The notes: generated by a model not told the origin, from the sequence alone. Counted from the first letter of the stretch, positions 14,820-39,294 are shown. The stretch: 64,000 nt of DNA from Tolypeutes matacus (GCA_026826555.1 JAKSZT010053928.1:38190870-38254869), one strand, 5' to 3'. Program-made: numbers and translations.

Positions 14820-16085
14820 TAGATTGCTTTCAAGTTGCTCTGTGAAAATCTAATCAGTTGTTTCTAACTGCTGCCTCATATTCCATAGTTTTCTTCTATA
14901 ATATTTTCTCCTCTTTCAGTAATGACTGCTCAGATTGCCTCCCATACCACTATTGAAAACAGTGCTACTATGAACATCTTAGTTCACCCAAGTTTGCAAA
15001 TGTGTGTAAATTTCCTAGAGTTGTATAACTGGAAGTGGCATTGCTGAGTAATTTGATGTGTTTTATTCAATTTGACAATGACATGAAATGGCTACTTTAC
15101 CAAACACTTCTATCAACAGTGCCTCAGCATTCTTTCTTCCCTAAGTGCCCACACTACTTGTCCTTGTTTGGATATCTATGTTTTCTAGTCTACTACATGT
15201 AAAGTGATATTTCCTTGTTTTAGTTAGAAATTTTCTAATACAGTGATTTCTGGACATCCATTACAGTGCTTATAATTTTTCAACTTCAAAATTTTAATTA
15301 ATTTTTATTTACCTGAACTTTATACCTACCAAGCAAAAACTCCTTCTTTCCTTATCCTCCTGTTCCCTGGTGTTTTAGTTTGCTGAAGCCTGCCAATACA
15401 ATATACCAGAAATGGCTTGGCTTTTAAAATGGGAATTTATTAGGGTAGAAACTTACAGTTCTGAGGCTGTAAAAATATCTAAATCAAGGCACTATCAGAG
15501 ATGCTGTTTCACCAGAGGTTGGCAACTGGCATTCCTGGACTCCTGCCACTTGGTAAGGCACAATGGCAACCAGTCTCTGCCGAAGTCTGTGCCTTACACT
15601 TCAGGCTCACATTATCCTGGAGCTCAGCTGTGGACGATCAAGTACATGGCTGGGTATAATGGCAGCTCCCTGGAGCTCAGCTGTAGGAGATCAGGCATTT
15701 ATCTCTGTGTCTCTGCTTTTAGTCCTTTACTTATAAAGGAGTCCAGTAAGACAATTAGGACCAACCCTGGGTCCTGCTATCTAATCAAAGGCCCTTAACT
15801 GAATCTAACCAAAAGGTCCTTCATAAATAGGTTACATGTACAGAAATGGGTTAGCTTAAAAACATAATTTTCTGGGGCTCACAAAACACTCAGACCAGCA
15901 CACTTTAACCTCTATTTTCTCTGTCTCTATGATTTACTATTTCTAGATATCTCAAGTAAGTGACATCATACAATATTTGTCCTTATGTGCTTTGCTTATT
16001 TCACTAAGCATAATGTTTCCAAGACTCTTTCATGTTGAAGCATGTCTCAGAACTAATATTTTGGTAGGGTTTTTTGCATCTATAT
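14820..16085 (-). mobile_element. Antisense L1 3' region, split by a solo LTR
   Basis: The plus strand resembles the complement of the L1 ORF2 tail and 3'UTR (attccatagttttc, gaacatcttagttcaccc, aagtggcattgctgag). The 3'UTR-like part continues from 15290 and again after the LTR, at 15903-16085. Confidence 0.6.
15371..15902 (-). mobile_element. Solo LTR, ERVL-type
   Basis: The plus strand begins tgttttagtttgctgaagcc and ends ccagcaca, so the minus-strand LTR runs TGTGCTGG to AAACTAAAACA. A gaatttatta block is the antisense poly(A) region, as in the LTRs at 17632 and 19521. I see no convincing target duplication. Confidence 0.65.
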
Positions 16086-17631
16086 CATAAGGTAAATTGG
16101 ACTGCAGTTTTTTTTTTTTTATTGTGATGTCTTTTTCAGGTTTAGGTTTCAGGCTAAATCTAGCCTCATAGGATGAATTGGGAAGCGTTCCCACCTCTTG
16201 AATTCTTTGGAAGAGTTTGAAAAGGATTATTATTTTCTCTTTAAGTGTTTGGTAAAATTTATCAGGGAAGCCATCTGGTCCTGGACTGTTCTTTGGTTGT
16301 TAGGTTTTTGATTACTGATTCACCCTCTACTTATTATAGGTCTGTTGAGGGTTTCTATTTCATCTTGAGTAATTCTTGTGTTTCTAGGAATTTTTCCATT
16401 TTGACTAGATTTGTTAATGTACAGTTGTTCATAGTATATTCTTATAATCTTTTTTCAAAATTTCTATGAAGTCAGTTGTAATATTTACCCTTTCATTTCT
16501 GATTTTTGTTATTTGTGTCCAATCTCTTTTTTTGTCAGTCTAGCTAAAGGTTTTACAATTCTATAGATCTTAACTAATAACAACAACTACAAGTTTTTGT
16601 GTCATTGATTCTCCATTATTTTCCTATTCTGTATTTCCTTTATCTTCACTCTGATCATTATTTCCTTCCTTCAGCTCAATTGGGGTTTATTTTGCTCTTC
16701 TATTACTTGTTTCTCCATGTATGAGGTTATGTAACTAATTTAATATCTTTCTTATTTTGTACTGTAAATATTTGCAGCTATAAATTTTCCTGTGTCCACT
16801 GCCTTTGCTGCATCAGATGTTTTGGTATATTGTATTTTTCTTTTCATTTGTCTTAAGATTTTTCCCAATTTCTATTGTGATTTCTTCTTTGACCCATTGG
16901 TTGTTTATGAGTATATTGTTTAATCTACATATATATGTGAATTTTCCAGTTCTCCCTCTGTTATTGATTTCTAAATTCATTTCATTGTGGTCAGAGAACA
17001 TACATTTTATGGTATCAACTTCTTAAAATTCAGTGAGACTCCTATTATTACCTAGCAAATGGTCTATTCTACCACTTGAGAAGAATGTGTATTCTGCTAT
17101 GGTTGGGTGAAGTATTCTATAGGTCTAGTTGGTTTATAGTATTGTACAAATTCTCTATTTCCTTATTGATCTTCTGTCTAGATATTCTATTCATTATTGA
17201 AAGTGGTATATTAAAGTCTCCTACTATTAATGTAGCCCTGTCTATTTCTCCCTTCAAATCTGTCAATGTTTTCTGCATATATTTGGGAGCTCTGTTGTTA
17301 GATGCATATATAATTACAATTGTTATATCATCTTTAAATACCACTTTATCAAAATAAAGTCTCCATATTTGTCCCTTTTAAAAATTTTTTACATAAATTC
17401 TTCTTTATCTGATAATCTGATATTAATATAGATGTCCCACTTATTTTTGGTCACTATTTGCATGGAATATTATATCCCTCCTTTCACTTTTAGTCTACTT
17501 GAATCTTGGAATTTAAGGTGAGTCTCTTATAAACATCACATACTTGGATCATGTTTGTTATCCATTCTGACAATCTCTGCTGTTCGACTAATTTATATTT
17601 AAAGTTACTATTGTTAGCACATGTTTTAGTT
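16086..17631 (-). mobile_element. Antisense L1 ORF2 (RT N-part and endonuclease)
   Basis: The plus strand is the complement of L1 ORF2 from RT back into the endonuclease domain, with typical phrases such as gaagccatctggtcctgg, tttgacccattggttgttta and gagaagaatgtgtattctgc. It stops at the ERVL-like element at 17632 and resumes at 19973. All frames are broken. Confidence 0.85.
17117..17344 (-). pseudogene. L1 ORF2 endonuclease domain fragment
   Basis: This is the longest intact piece of the antisense ORF2. It contains LIVGDFNIPLS, where the GDFN asparagine and aspartate belong to the APE-type endonuclease active site, then RISRQKINKEIE. The enzyme nicks genomic DNA for target-primed reverse transcription. 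Only about 75 codons remain in frame. Confidence 0.85.
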
Positions 17632-18065
17632 TCTTAGGCTGTTAAAGCAAATATCATTAAATGGTTTGACTTAAACAATAGGAATTTATTAGCATACAGG
17701 TTTGAGGTCAAGAAAATACCCAAATGAAGGCATAATCAAGGTGATGCTTTCTTCCTGAAAACCAGCTGCCAGCAATCCTTGGTTCCTCTACCACATGGCA
17801 AGGCACATGATAGCATTTCCTGGTCTCTTCCTTCTCTTCTGGGTTCCATTTCAGCAAGCTCTTGTGGCTTTCCCCCTTTCTCTCTGTATTCATTTGGTTT
17901 ATAAAGGTCTCCAATAATAAGATTAAAACCCATCCTGAATGATGATCCTTGACTGAAGTAGACTCTTTTTAAAAAGGGTCTACTTACAATGGATCCACAA
18001 CCACACAAATGGATTGAATTTAAGAACATGTTTTTCTGGGATACATACAGCTTCAAACAACCACA
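17632..18065 (-). mobile_element. 3' LTR of the ERVL/MaLR-like element
   Basis: Minus strand begins TGTGGTTGTTTGAAGC and ends AAACTAAAACA. It aligns throughout with the partner at 19521-19967, with many substitutions. A purine-rich tract (aaaaggtggag on the minus strand) lies just before it, in the expected polypurine position. Confidence 0.8.
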
Positions 18066-19498
18066 CTCCACCTTTTGGACCTCCAAAAGACTTGTACTTG
18101 TACATGCACAATACATTCATTCCATCACAAGATCCCAAAAGTTATCTCAGGAACAACGCTTAGTACAAAGTGTCATCAAAATTGGTTATAGGTTTGGTCT
18201 GTCCTAGGGCACAATTCCCCTCCATCTTTGGACCTGTGAAACCTAGAGAACAAGTTATCTGCTTCTAATATAGAAAGGAGGGGCAGGCATAGGGTAAGCA
18301 TTTCCATTCAAGAAGGTAGAAATTGGAAAGAAAACATGGGTCACAGTTCCAAACAATTCCAAAACCCTGCAGAACATACTCCATTAGATGTCAACATTTG
18401 AGAGTCATCTATGGAGCAATATTTTGTCTTCTGGGCCTGATGGAGTGGTAGCCCTAACACTTTCAGATGCTTTCACAGACCCTGGGGTGAACGTCTTACC
18501 TTCTTCAAGTATCAGCATGATGACAGGCTCTTCTGGAATCCTGTGGCACAGATTCCACTCTTATCAAGCATTGGTGTGGTGGTCAGTCTCTTCACAATCC
18601 TTGGGCACAACCTCCAATTTCTGAGAACTCTGAGGTGGTAGCACTCTTCCTGAACAATGGGGTCAAGGGCCTGCGCTCTCTAAGCACTGTTGCTGGGGCA
18701 GACTCAACCTTTCCACACACATGGGTGGGCCCACTTTCCTGGCCCAAGAAGATGTCTTTAGTCCAGACTTCAGCTTCCATGGTTCTTCCCTTGAAGTGAT
18801 TTTTCTTTCAATCTGTCCCTTTTCCATCCCTTTTAATCCAGGCTGGCAAGAGTTCCATTCATACAGATCTCACAAAAAACCTTCTCAGATTTGCATGTGG
18901 TACACAGAGGTACAAACCATCAGAAAGAAGAACTTTCACAGATTCTTCCTGGATAACTGCACTTCCAATACTGACATTCACTGAAATGGCTGACTGTTCC
19001 ATGTTCAGTTAAATCCTCATATGGAGCGTTTTTCTCTGGGGACTCACTTTCCAGAAACTCAGAAATTTCCAAACCATCAACTTTTGGTTTCTTTGTGCCC
19101 AGGAGTTCAGTTCTCCACTTATTCCTTTCCTCTCACGTTTTACTATAAACTGCCAGGAGAAACCAGTCTGCACTTTCCACACTTAGCCTGGAAATCTCTG
19201 CAGCAAAATATCCAAGTTTATCATTCTCAACTTCTGCTTTCCACCCAACATCAGAACTAAATTTTGCAAAGTTCTTGGGCACTTTAAAACAAGGATTGCC
19301 TTTCCTACAGTTTTCAAAAAACATTGTCATTTTTTCCTAAACCTTCATCAGAAGTGCCTTTGTCATCCGTATTTCTATAAACAGTCTCTCCAAAGCAATT
19401 TATGCCTCTTCTATCAGGCACCACACAATTCTTCCAGCCTCTACCCATTATCCAATTCCAAAGCTGCTTCCACATTTTTGGTGTTTGCAGTAGGAGCA

Positions 19499-19515
19499 CC
19501 CCATTCCTAGCACCA
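19499..19515 (-). other. Primer binding site resembling tRNA-Leu
   Basis: The minus strand reads TGGTGCTAGGAATGGGG five bases inside the 5' LTR. Against the tRNA-Leu(CAG)-type complement I recall, it differs at a few positions, fitting a decayed ERV-L-type primer site. Confidence 0.65.
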
Positions 19516-19520
19516 AAATA

Positions 19521-19967
19521 TGTTTGATTTTCCTAGGATATTTATGCAAATACCATGAAATAGGTTGGCTTAAACAATGGGAATTTATTATCTTACAGTT
19601 TTGAGGCCAACAAAATGTCCAAATCCAGCACCATCAAGGCAATGCTTTCTACCCAAAGATCAGCCAGGCAATCCCTGGCTCCTCTACCACATGGAATGCC
19701 TCATGGTGACATCTCCTGGTTTCTTCCTTCTCTTTTGAGTTCTGTTTTAGCTTCCTGCTTTCTGTAGATTTCTCCCTATTTCTCTCTGTATTCATTCTGT
19801 TTATAAAGGACTCCAGTAATAGGAGTAAGACCCATGCTGAATGAGGTGGGTCACCCCTTAACTGAAGGAGCATCTTTAAAAGGTCCTCCTTATAATGGGT
19901 CCATACCCACATGAATGGGGTTAAATTGAAGAACATATTTTTCTTCATACAGCTTCAAACCACCACA
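19521..19967 (-). mobile_element. 5' LTR of the ERVL/MaLR-like element
   Basis: Same family and orientation as 17632-18065; ends are TGTGGTGG... and ...AAAACAAACA-like on the minus strand. The antisense poly(A) region (gggaatttatta) is near 19580. Confidence 0.8.
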
Positions 19968-19972
19968 ACACA

Positions 19973-20640
19973 GAACTTACTTCTGCCATATTCTTTGATT
20001 TTTGTAAGTCTTATACCTTTATGTCCCTTGGTTTTTCCATTACTGGCCACTTCTGTATTTAGTCGATCTTTTATAGTGAACTCTAGAATACCTCCTCATA
20101 TCCTTATTTGCATATTTTTTTTCAGATATTTCCTTTATAGTTACCATGGGGCTTAAATTTAACATCCTAACTTTATAACAATCTCACTTGATTTGTTACC
20201 AACTGAACTTCAACAGCATAAATAAACTATGTTTCTGTACCCACTCTTTCCCCTACTTATATGTTGTTCTTCTTACAGGTTACATATTTATACATTTTGA
20301 GTCTAAAACCATAGATTTATCATTACATTTGATATATTTGTATTTTAGATCCTGTAAGAAGTAAAAATTGGACTTATAAACCAAAGATACAATAATATTG
20401 GCATTTATATTTACCCGTCTAATTACCTTTACTGGATATCTTTATTTCTTCATGTGTCTTTGATCTATTTTCTAGTGACCTTTCCTTTCAACATGAAGAA
20501 CTTCCTTTAGCATTTCTTATAGAACCAGTCTAGTAGTGACAGAAATTCTGCTGCTTTACATGAGAATGTCTTAATCTCTCTTTCATTTTTGAAAGACTCT
20601 ATTAGAAATGGCCCTGCCACTTTCTTCCACTCCATGGATG
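19973..20640 (-). mobile_element. Antisense L1, ORF2 start to ORF1 end
   Basis: Continuation of the L1 interrupted at 17631. The block 20145-20540 is related to 4225-4620, the corresponding part of the other antisense L1. The L1 signal ends near 20640. Confidence 0.65.
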
Positions 20641-29499
<8,859 letters not shown>

Positions 29500-29769
29500 A
29501 ATTAGTTTCCATTCCTAAATTAATTCTGTAAATTCCCTGTTGTTATTCTTATCTCTTTCTCTCCCTTAAATAAAGCTAACATTCCACAATGCTTCCAAAG
29601 TTGTATTTACAAAATGAAATCTGATCTTGTTATTTCATTGACTATATGACAGGATAAAAACTAAAATCAATTGAACATAAGGTAACTCATGAAATTCTCA
29701 GGCTCATGTGTTTAGCCATCAATGTCTAATACAGATCCATTGACCCTATTTTTCTCATCAAAATGAACA
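29500..29769 (+). mobile_element. L2-like fragment, left half
   Basis: Diverged L2-type sequence (ccacaatgcttccaaagttg, aaatctgatcttgttatttc) that appears to continue at 35632 after the L1, implying the L1 landed in an older L2. Assignment is by eye. Confidence 0.45.
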
Positions 29770-30079
29770 AAAGGTAGATCTCCAAAAAACACCCTTTACT
29801 TCTCGTTGACCAAGGTGATGGCATAAGACATGCTAGGGTGGTTCCACCACAGAATCTTTAAAGAATAGCAAAAACTGGCAGAGCCATCTTATTCCAAGAT
29901 CCAGAAAACAGTTAAAGGTTTGCAGTTAAAGGTGCTGAATCAAGAAAATGCAGCTTTAAAAACATTTCTGGCACTCAAAAAAATTTCTGTCATATCACTA
30001 GCTGGATGAAAATGTAAAAATCAGACAGTCCAAAGATTAAATCCCAGAGTTAGCAGTTTAAAATATTAAAACATACAGT

Positions 30080-30600
30080 GTGCAACAAAATGACAAAGAA
30101 ATAGGAAATGATGACCCATCCAAAGGACAAGATAAAAATCCAGAACCCATCAATGAAGAAGAGACTTCAGACATACCAAAGTCTTTAAAAAAATGTCAAA
30201 ATGCTCAAGGAAATAAAGGAAACACAGAGAAAAATATTAAAGGATATCAGGAAAACAGTGAATGAACAATTCAAGTGTCTCAATAAAGAGATAGAAATTT
30301 AACAAGGAATCCATCAGAACTACTGGAGTTGAAGAGCACAATAACTGAAATGAAAAAAAAGTATTTCAACAGCAGATTGGAGCTGGCAGAAGAAAGACTC
30401 GGTGAATTCAAATATAAAGAAATTGAAATGATGCTGGCTGAGGAGCAGAAAGAAAAAAAGAATGAAAAAAGTGAACAGGGCCTAAGAGTCCTGTGGGACA
30501 CAACGAAATATAACAACACATGCATTATAGAAGACATAGAAGGAGAAGAAAGAGAGAAAGGGGAAGAGGGAATATTCAGAGAAATAATGTGAGAAAACTT
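30080..30600 (+). pseudogene. L1 ORF1 remnant
   Basis: Lysine- and glutamate-rich frames at 30080-30265 and 30329-30592 match an L1 ORF1 coiled-coil region followed by the start of the RNA-binding part (GLRVLWDTTKYNNTCI, then EGEEREKGEEGIFREIM). ORF1 protein is the RNA chaperone of the L1 particle. The stop near 30265 and the shift to the next frame inactivate it. Confidence 0.7.
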
Positions 30601-31539
30601 CCCAAATTTAATTAAAGAAAAGAATATGTACTTTCAAGAAGCCCAACTAACCCCAAACAAGATAATCTCAGAAAGCCACACCCAAGCAGATAGTAATCAA
30701 ATTGTTGAAAGGCAAGGACAAGCAGAGTTCTGAAAGCTGCAAAAGCAATGTGTTATGTATGAGGGAGTCCCAGTAGGATTAAGTGCCAATTTAATCAGAA
30801 ATCATAGAGACAAGAAGGCAGTGGGGTGTATATTTAAAATGCTGAAAGAAAGCTAGTGCTAACCAAGAATTCTATATCTGGCAAGACTGTCTTTCAAAAA
30901 CATTCCCAGATTGTGAAAAGCTAAGGGAGGTCATCACCACTAGAATTGTCCTAAAAACAATGCTAAAGAGTTCTTGAGAATGAAAGGAAAAGACAGTAGA
31001 CAGTGGATGAGAGTGGCATAAAGAAATAAAAACCTCCAGTAAAGGTAGCCATATGGGCAATTATAAATGCCAATTTATTTTATTGTATGTTTTGGTATGC
31101 GACTCCACTTCCTATTTCTTGCAGGTTCTAAAATGCATATGCGTAAATAGTAATGATAACTCTATGGTTTGGGACATACAATGTATAAAGATATAATCTG
31201 TAACAAGTACAGCAAAAAGGAGGGTGTATAGAGGACTACAGAAGGAGTGAATGTGTGTGTCATATTGAAGTTAAGTTGGTATCAAATAAACTGTGACTGT
31301 TACAGATTTAGGATATTAAATTTAATCCCTATGCTAACCACAAAGAAAATATGTGAAAAATATATATGAAAAATAGATACAGAAAGAAATGTAGATATTT
31401 CCATTTGTACAATACAAAAAATCAAATGTGAAAGTAGGTGTTATCAGAAAAATTGAGGACAAACAGTATAAGAAATACAAAGACCAAAGAGCAAAATGAC
31501 AGAAGAAAGTCCCATATATGGCAGCGAAAAGACAAGGAT

Positions 31540-34500
31540 TGGTAGAATGGATAAAAAAAAGCATGACCCATATGTTCTTTACAAGAGACTCACCTTAAAT
31601 TCAAAGACACACATAGGGTGAAAGTGAAGGGAGGAAAGAGAGATAGAGCTAGAGGTAGAGTTAGAGATAGAGATCATACAAAAGAGAAGGAGAAAGGAAA
31701 AGAGAGCTGGGGTAGCTATACTAATAGGAGATTAAATGAACTTTAAGTCAAAAACTATTAGGGACAAAGAAAGTCACTATATATTGATAAAGGGTCAATT
31801 CCCTAAGAAGATATAAAAATGATAAATATATATGTCCTAATGGCAGAACCCAAAAATATATAAACCAAAATTGACAGTTTATAAGGAAAATATGCAGTTC
31901 TGCTTTAATAGTAAGAGATGACAGTATACCACTTTCAGTAAAGGATAGAATATGTAGACAGAAAATCAATAAGGAAATAGGCGACTTAAGCTGTACTCTA
32001 AACCCACCAGACTTAATGAACATATATAGAACATGTTAACCAACAGCAGTAGAATGCACATTCTTATTTACTGCACATGGATCATTCTACAGTATAGGCG
32101 ATAGGTTAGGTGAGAAAACAAGTCTCATTATATTCAAAGGTACCAAAATCAAAGAATATGTCTTCTTCAAACACAATGTAATCAAAATAGAAATCGCTAA
32201 CAGAAGGAGAACCAGAAAATTCAAAAATATGTGGAAATCAAACAATGTATCTTAAATAATAAAAAGTCAAAGAATTCATGAGAGATATTAGAAAATATCT
32301 TGAGGCAAGTGAAAACAAAAACATAGCATAGCAAAACCTATAGGATGCAGCAAAGACTGCTGAGAGAAAAAAAATATAGCTCTAAATATTTACATTTAAA
32401 AAATCTATCTCAAATCAGACTGAATCTCACAAAATGAAGAACAAACTAAACCCAAAGTAAGAAGGAAGAAGGAAAAAAGAGCAGAGATAAATGAAAAAGA
32501 GAAGAAAAAAGAAAATAGAGGATGCAAAGAAATAAAATAAGGGATAAAATAGAGGATAGTACTACCAATCCCACAGACATTTTTAAAAAAAGATTATAAG
32601 GGAATGCTATGAACAGCTTACACCAAAAAATATGGTAGCCTAGATGGAAATATTCCTGCAATCACAAAAACTACTGAAGGAGGAAGAGAAGGAGAAGGAG
32701 AAGAGGAGGAGGAAGAAATGGGGGATCTCAACAGAGCAATAACAAGTAAAGAGATTGAACTAGTTACCAAACCCTTCCAACAAAGAAAAACCCAGGACCA
32801 GATGGCTTCACTAGGGCATTTTATCAAATACTCCATGAAGAATTAACACCAGTTCTGCTCAAATTCTTCTGAAAATTTTAAGAGGAGGCATTACATCCCA
32901 CTCAATTTATGAGGCCACCATCATTCTAATAGCAAATCTAGTTAAAATAAATGAGAAAACAAATTACAAAACAATATTACTTAGAATATAGATGCAACAA
33001 TCCTCAACAAAATGCTAGCAAATGAAATCTACAGCACATTAAAAGAATTATACACCATGATTAATTGTGATTTATCCCAAGTCTGCAAGGGTGGTTCAAC
33101 ATAAGAAATCAATTAATGTAATGCACTACATTAATAGAAAAAAAGATAAAAAAAACACATGATCATCTCAATTAATACAGAAAAGGCATTTGACAATATC
33201 CAGCACTGCTTCTTGTTAAAAACACTTAGAAAACCAGGAACAGAACGAAAGTCCCTCAACATGAAAAAAGGGCTTATATCAAAAACCCACAGTGAAAGAC
33301 TGAAAACTTTCCCTCTGACATCAGGAACAAGACAAATATGCCCACTGTCACCACTGTTACTCAGTATTGTGTTGGGATTTCTAGCCAGAGAAAATAGGCA
33401 AGAAAAAAAAATAAAAGGCATCCAAATGGGAAAAAAGTAAAACTTTCCCTATTTGCAGATGACATGAACTTATATATAGAAAATCCTGAAAAATCCATAA
33501 CAAAGCTATTAGAGCTAATAAATGAATTCAGCAAAGTGATACAAGATCGATATACAAAAATCATCAGTATTTCTATATATTAATAATGAGCAATTTGAAG
33601 AGGAAATCAAGGAAATATTCAACATAAAATAGCCACTAAAAAAATAAAATATAATGAATTTAGGATGTGAAGGACCTCTATATGGAAAAGTACAAAACAT
33701 TACTAAAATAAATCAAAGACAACTGAAATAGGATATTCCTTGTTTATGAATTAGAAGACAAATAACATTAAGATATCATTTCTAACTAGAGCAATCCTCT
33801 GTGTGATCTCCACCAAATTTCTAACAGCCTTCCTTGAAGAAATGAAAAAGCCAATCATCAAATTTATATGGAATGTAAAAAGGGACCCTAAATAGCCAAA
33901 AACATTTTGAAAAAGAAAATTAAGTTGGATGACTCACACTTCCCAATTTTAAAACTTATTACAAAACTAAACAGTAGATTAATTAGTAAATAAACAGCAT
34001 GGTACTGGCACAAGGATAGACATATAAACCAATGGAATTGAATTGAGAGTTCAGAAATAAACTCTCACATCTAGAGCCCATTAATTTTTTTTTTTTTTTT
34101 TTAGGAGGTACTAGGGATTGAACCTATGACCTCCTTGTACATGGGAAGCAGGTGCTCAACCACTGAGCTATATCAGCTCCCTGGACCAATTAATTTTTAA
34201 CTAGGTGTCAAGTATTCTCAATGGGGAAAAAATACCTCTTCTACAAATGGTGCTGGAAGAATTGCATATCCATATCAAAACAATGAAGGTGGGCCCCTAT
34301 CTCACTTCATATCTTTAGGACCTTGTGTTAAATAATGGTTTCTTAGACTATGTATCAACACCAAGGGCAACAAAAGAAAAAATCGATAAATGGGACTTCA
34401 TCTAAATTAAAAGCTTTTTAGCATCAAAGTATCATTTGTGCCTCCTGAAAGTAATGGTAGAAAATATTTGGAAATCACATATCTGATAAGGGTTTAATAT

Positions 34501-34700
34501 CCAGAATATATAAAGAATTCCTACAACTCAACAACAAAAAGACAAACAACCCAATTAAAAAATGGGCAAAATATATGAAAAGAAATTTCTCCAAAGAAGA
34601 CATACAAATGGCAAATAGCACATGAAGATATGCTCAATATTATTAGTCATTAGGGAAATGCAAATAAAATCATAATGAGATACCTTTTCACATGCAGTAG
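31540..34700 (+). pseudogene. L1 ORF2 remnant with intact FADD box
   Basis: Endonuclease-like sequence begins near 31548. RT sequence follows, including IISINTEKAFDNIQH (33159 onward) and the catalytic FADD at 33452-33463. Many stops and shifts separate the parts. A purine-only expansion (gaaggagaaggagaagagga) lies within it at about 32680-32720. Confidence 0.8.
34090..34188 (-). mobile_element. DAS-like SINE monomer in the L1
   Basis: Minus-strand tRNA-like body with ggttcaatccc-type B-box and T-run tail. attaattttt flanks it at 34080-34089 and 34189-34198. It is younger than the L1 it sits in. Confidence 0.88.
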
Positions 34701-35631
34701 AATGTCTACTATTAAACAAATATAAAATTACCAGTATTGGAGAGATGTGGAGAGATAGAAACATTCATTCATTGTTGGTAGGAATGTAAATTGGTTCAGT
34801 CACGTGGAAAGAAGTAGTTCCTCAGAGAATTAACTATAGAATTACCATATGATCGAGCATTCCCACATCTAAATATAAACTAAAACTGCAAGCAGGGATT
34901 TGAGCAGATATTTGCACACTGATGTTAATATAGACATCATTCACAATTGTCAAAAATGGAAGCAACCCAAGTGTCCATTAATGCATGAATGGATAAACAC
35001 AATGTGATACATATATACAATAGAATATTATTTAGCAGTAAAAAGAATTATGTTCTGACACATGTGAAGACATTGTGTTGAGTGAAATAAGCTAGGCACA
35101 AAAGGAAAAATGTTGTATGGTCTCTCTGACAGGAAATAATTAGAATAAGCAAATTCATAGAGTCAGAAACTAAAATGCAGTTTACCAGGGGTTGGGGTGA
35201 GGATAGAGAATTGGGAATTAATACTTAATTGGTACAGAGTTTCTGTTGGGGTGATGGGAAAGTTTTGGTAATAGATGGTGGTAATAGTAACAAAATATTG
35301 TCAATGTATTTAATACTACTGAATTATACATTTGAATGTGGTTAAAAGGTGGAAATTTAGGTTGTATATATGTTACTAAAATATAAATTAAAAAAACAAA
35401 TATAGGCCTGTACAACACAAACAACAAAAATGTAAACTGTGGACTTTAGTTAATAGTATAATTATATTTTTTAATCAATTGTAATAAATGTACTATGCTA
35501 ATGCAAAATGTTAATAAGGAAAACTGTGTTTGTGTGTTAGGGGGTGGGGTATGTGAACTCTATTTCCTCCAGGATGTATCTGTAAGTTTTCAACTTCTCT
35601 AATAAATAAAAAAAAAATTATATTTTTAAAA

Positions 35632-35945
35632 TGCCTTGTCTCCTCTTGGAAAGTGCTCTGTCCATTCCCAATCTATGTTACTCATCATAGTTTACAATCA
35701 CTTCTTTAGTGAAGTCTTCTTTGAACACTAAAAATCTCTCCTTTCCAACAGTGTTCACTGTGTTGAACATTTATCTCCTGTACATTCCTTTATCATTGTC
35801 ATTGCTAAACAGTATTGCAATCATTTGCTCACTTATCTGTTGCACTGATAGATTAGTGTCTCTATGATGAGACATTAAATTTTAGTCATCTTAAAAGTCC
35901 CAGGGCATATCAGAGTACCTGGCACATGGATGAATGAATGACTAA
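35632..35945 (+). mobile_element. L2 3' fragment, right half
   Basis: L2-type features: cttggaaagtgctctgtcc, gtgaagtcttctttgaacac and a 3' end cctggcacatggatgaatgaatgac. It continues the fragment at 29500-29769. Confidence 0.6.
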
Positions 35946-38454
<2,509 letters not shown>

Positions 38455-38890
38455 AGCCCCAGATGTCAAGAAGCTTCATATGTACTTTTGTTTTTTCCAG
38501 AGCAGTTACAGTATTACAGAAAAATCATGCAGAAAATAGAGTTCCCGTATGCAATCCCCCTAACCCACACAGTTTTAGTGTGGTATTTTTGTTTGGCTTT
38601 ATGAAACAATATTATTATTATATTACTAATTATAGTCCATATTTTACATAAGGGTTTAGACTTTATGTTGTAAGTTTCTATGTTTTTTAAAATTTATTCT
38701 AGAAACATATATACAACCTAAAATTTATTATTTTAACTTTCAAGTATGCAATTTGGTGGTTTTAATTACATACACAATATTGTGTTACCATCACCACCAT
38801 CACCATCCATTACTAAAACTTTTCCATCGCTCCAAGCTGAAACTGTACCACTGAATAATACTGCATTGTGTGCATAAGCCGCATTTTGTT
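38455..38890 (-). mobile_element. Antisense L1 3'UTR-type fragment
   Basis: The plus strand carries tattacagaaaaatcatgcag, then aattacatacacaatattgtg and taccatcaccaccatcacc, a complement typical of old L1 3'UTRs. An A-run follows at 39040-39061. Confidence 0.55.
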
Positions 38891-39294
38891 CATCATGTGC
38901 TTTTGTTTTCCTTGCCCTGGTGTTCTCTTGGAGACTTGTACCTCTCTGCACCTCAGTTCTCTCATATATTTCTTTTAGCTCTGTAAGAGTATTAAGTAAC
39001 TAGAAATTGTTTCCAAAGTGTTTTTCACTACATACGTACCAAAAAAAAAAAAAAAAAAAAAGAGGAATGAAACAGTTACCAGTCCAGAATACTAACCTAT
39101 ATTTCATATTCACTTTTCCTTCATAGTAACGTATTTGTTGGTGATCCATGGGTCATTTGCTCTTTTGTCACTTGATTAAAAGCTGTATCTAACATTTTAG
39201 CATCACTTATTATTTTCATGATTGAGTGTGTGTCTCACATAAGTTTGTTTTGCCAAAGACCTTCTAACAGAAAGAGACCTCCAGCAACCATCTG

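Larger units (their letters stand above)
17632..19967 (-). mobile_element. Complete-ended ERVL/MaLR-like element with two LTRs
   Basis: Two similar LTRs (17632-18065 and 19521-19967) in the same orientation flank a 1.45-kb interior. The element sits inside antisense L1 ORF2, whose sequence reads through after removal (gttactattgttagcaca then gaacttacttctgcc). Flanking pentamers gcaca and acaca are a 5-bp duplication with one change. The interior is too short for gag-pol and no enzyme motif was seen, which fits a non-autonomous MaLR-type element; I did not recognise any protein in it. Confidence 0.8.
29770..35630 (+). mobile_element. Near full-length L1, inactive
   Basis: The order is complete: 5'UTR-like sequence from about 29770 (gcaaaaactggcagagccatc), ORF1 remnant, inter-ORF region, ORF2 with endonuclease and RT parts, 3'UTR, then AATAAA at 35601-35606 and an A-rich tail. 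At about 5.9 kb it is close to full L1 size even after subtracting the SINE at 34090. Stops break both ORFs. Ends are approximate and I found no clear target duplication. Confidence 0.82.

Noticed and set aside
16245..17357. Plus-strand frames rich in Phe, Ser and Leu
   Set aside because: They are the sense-opposite of L1 ORF2, whose real coding strand is minus.
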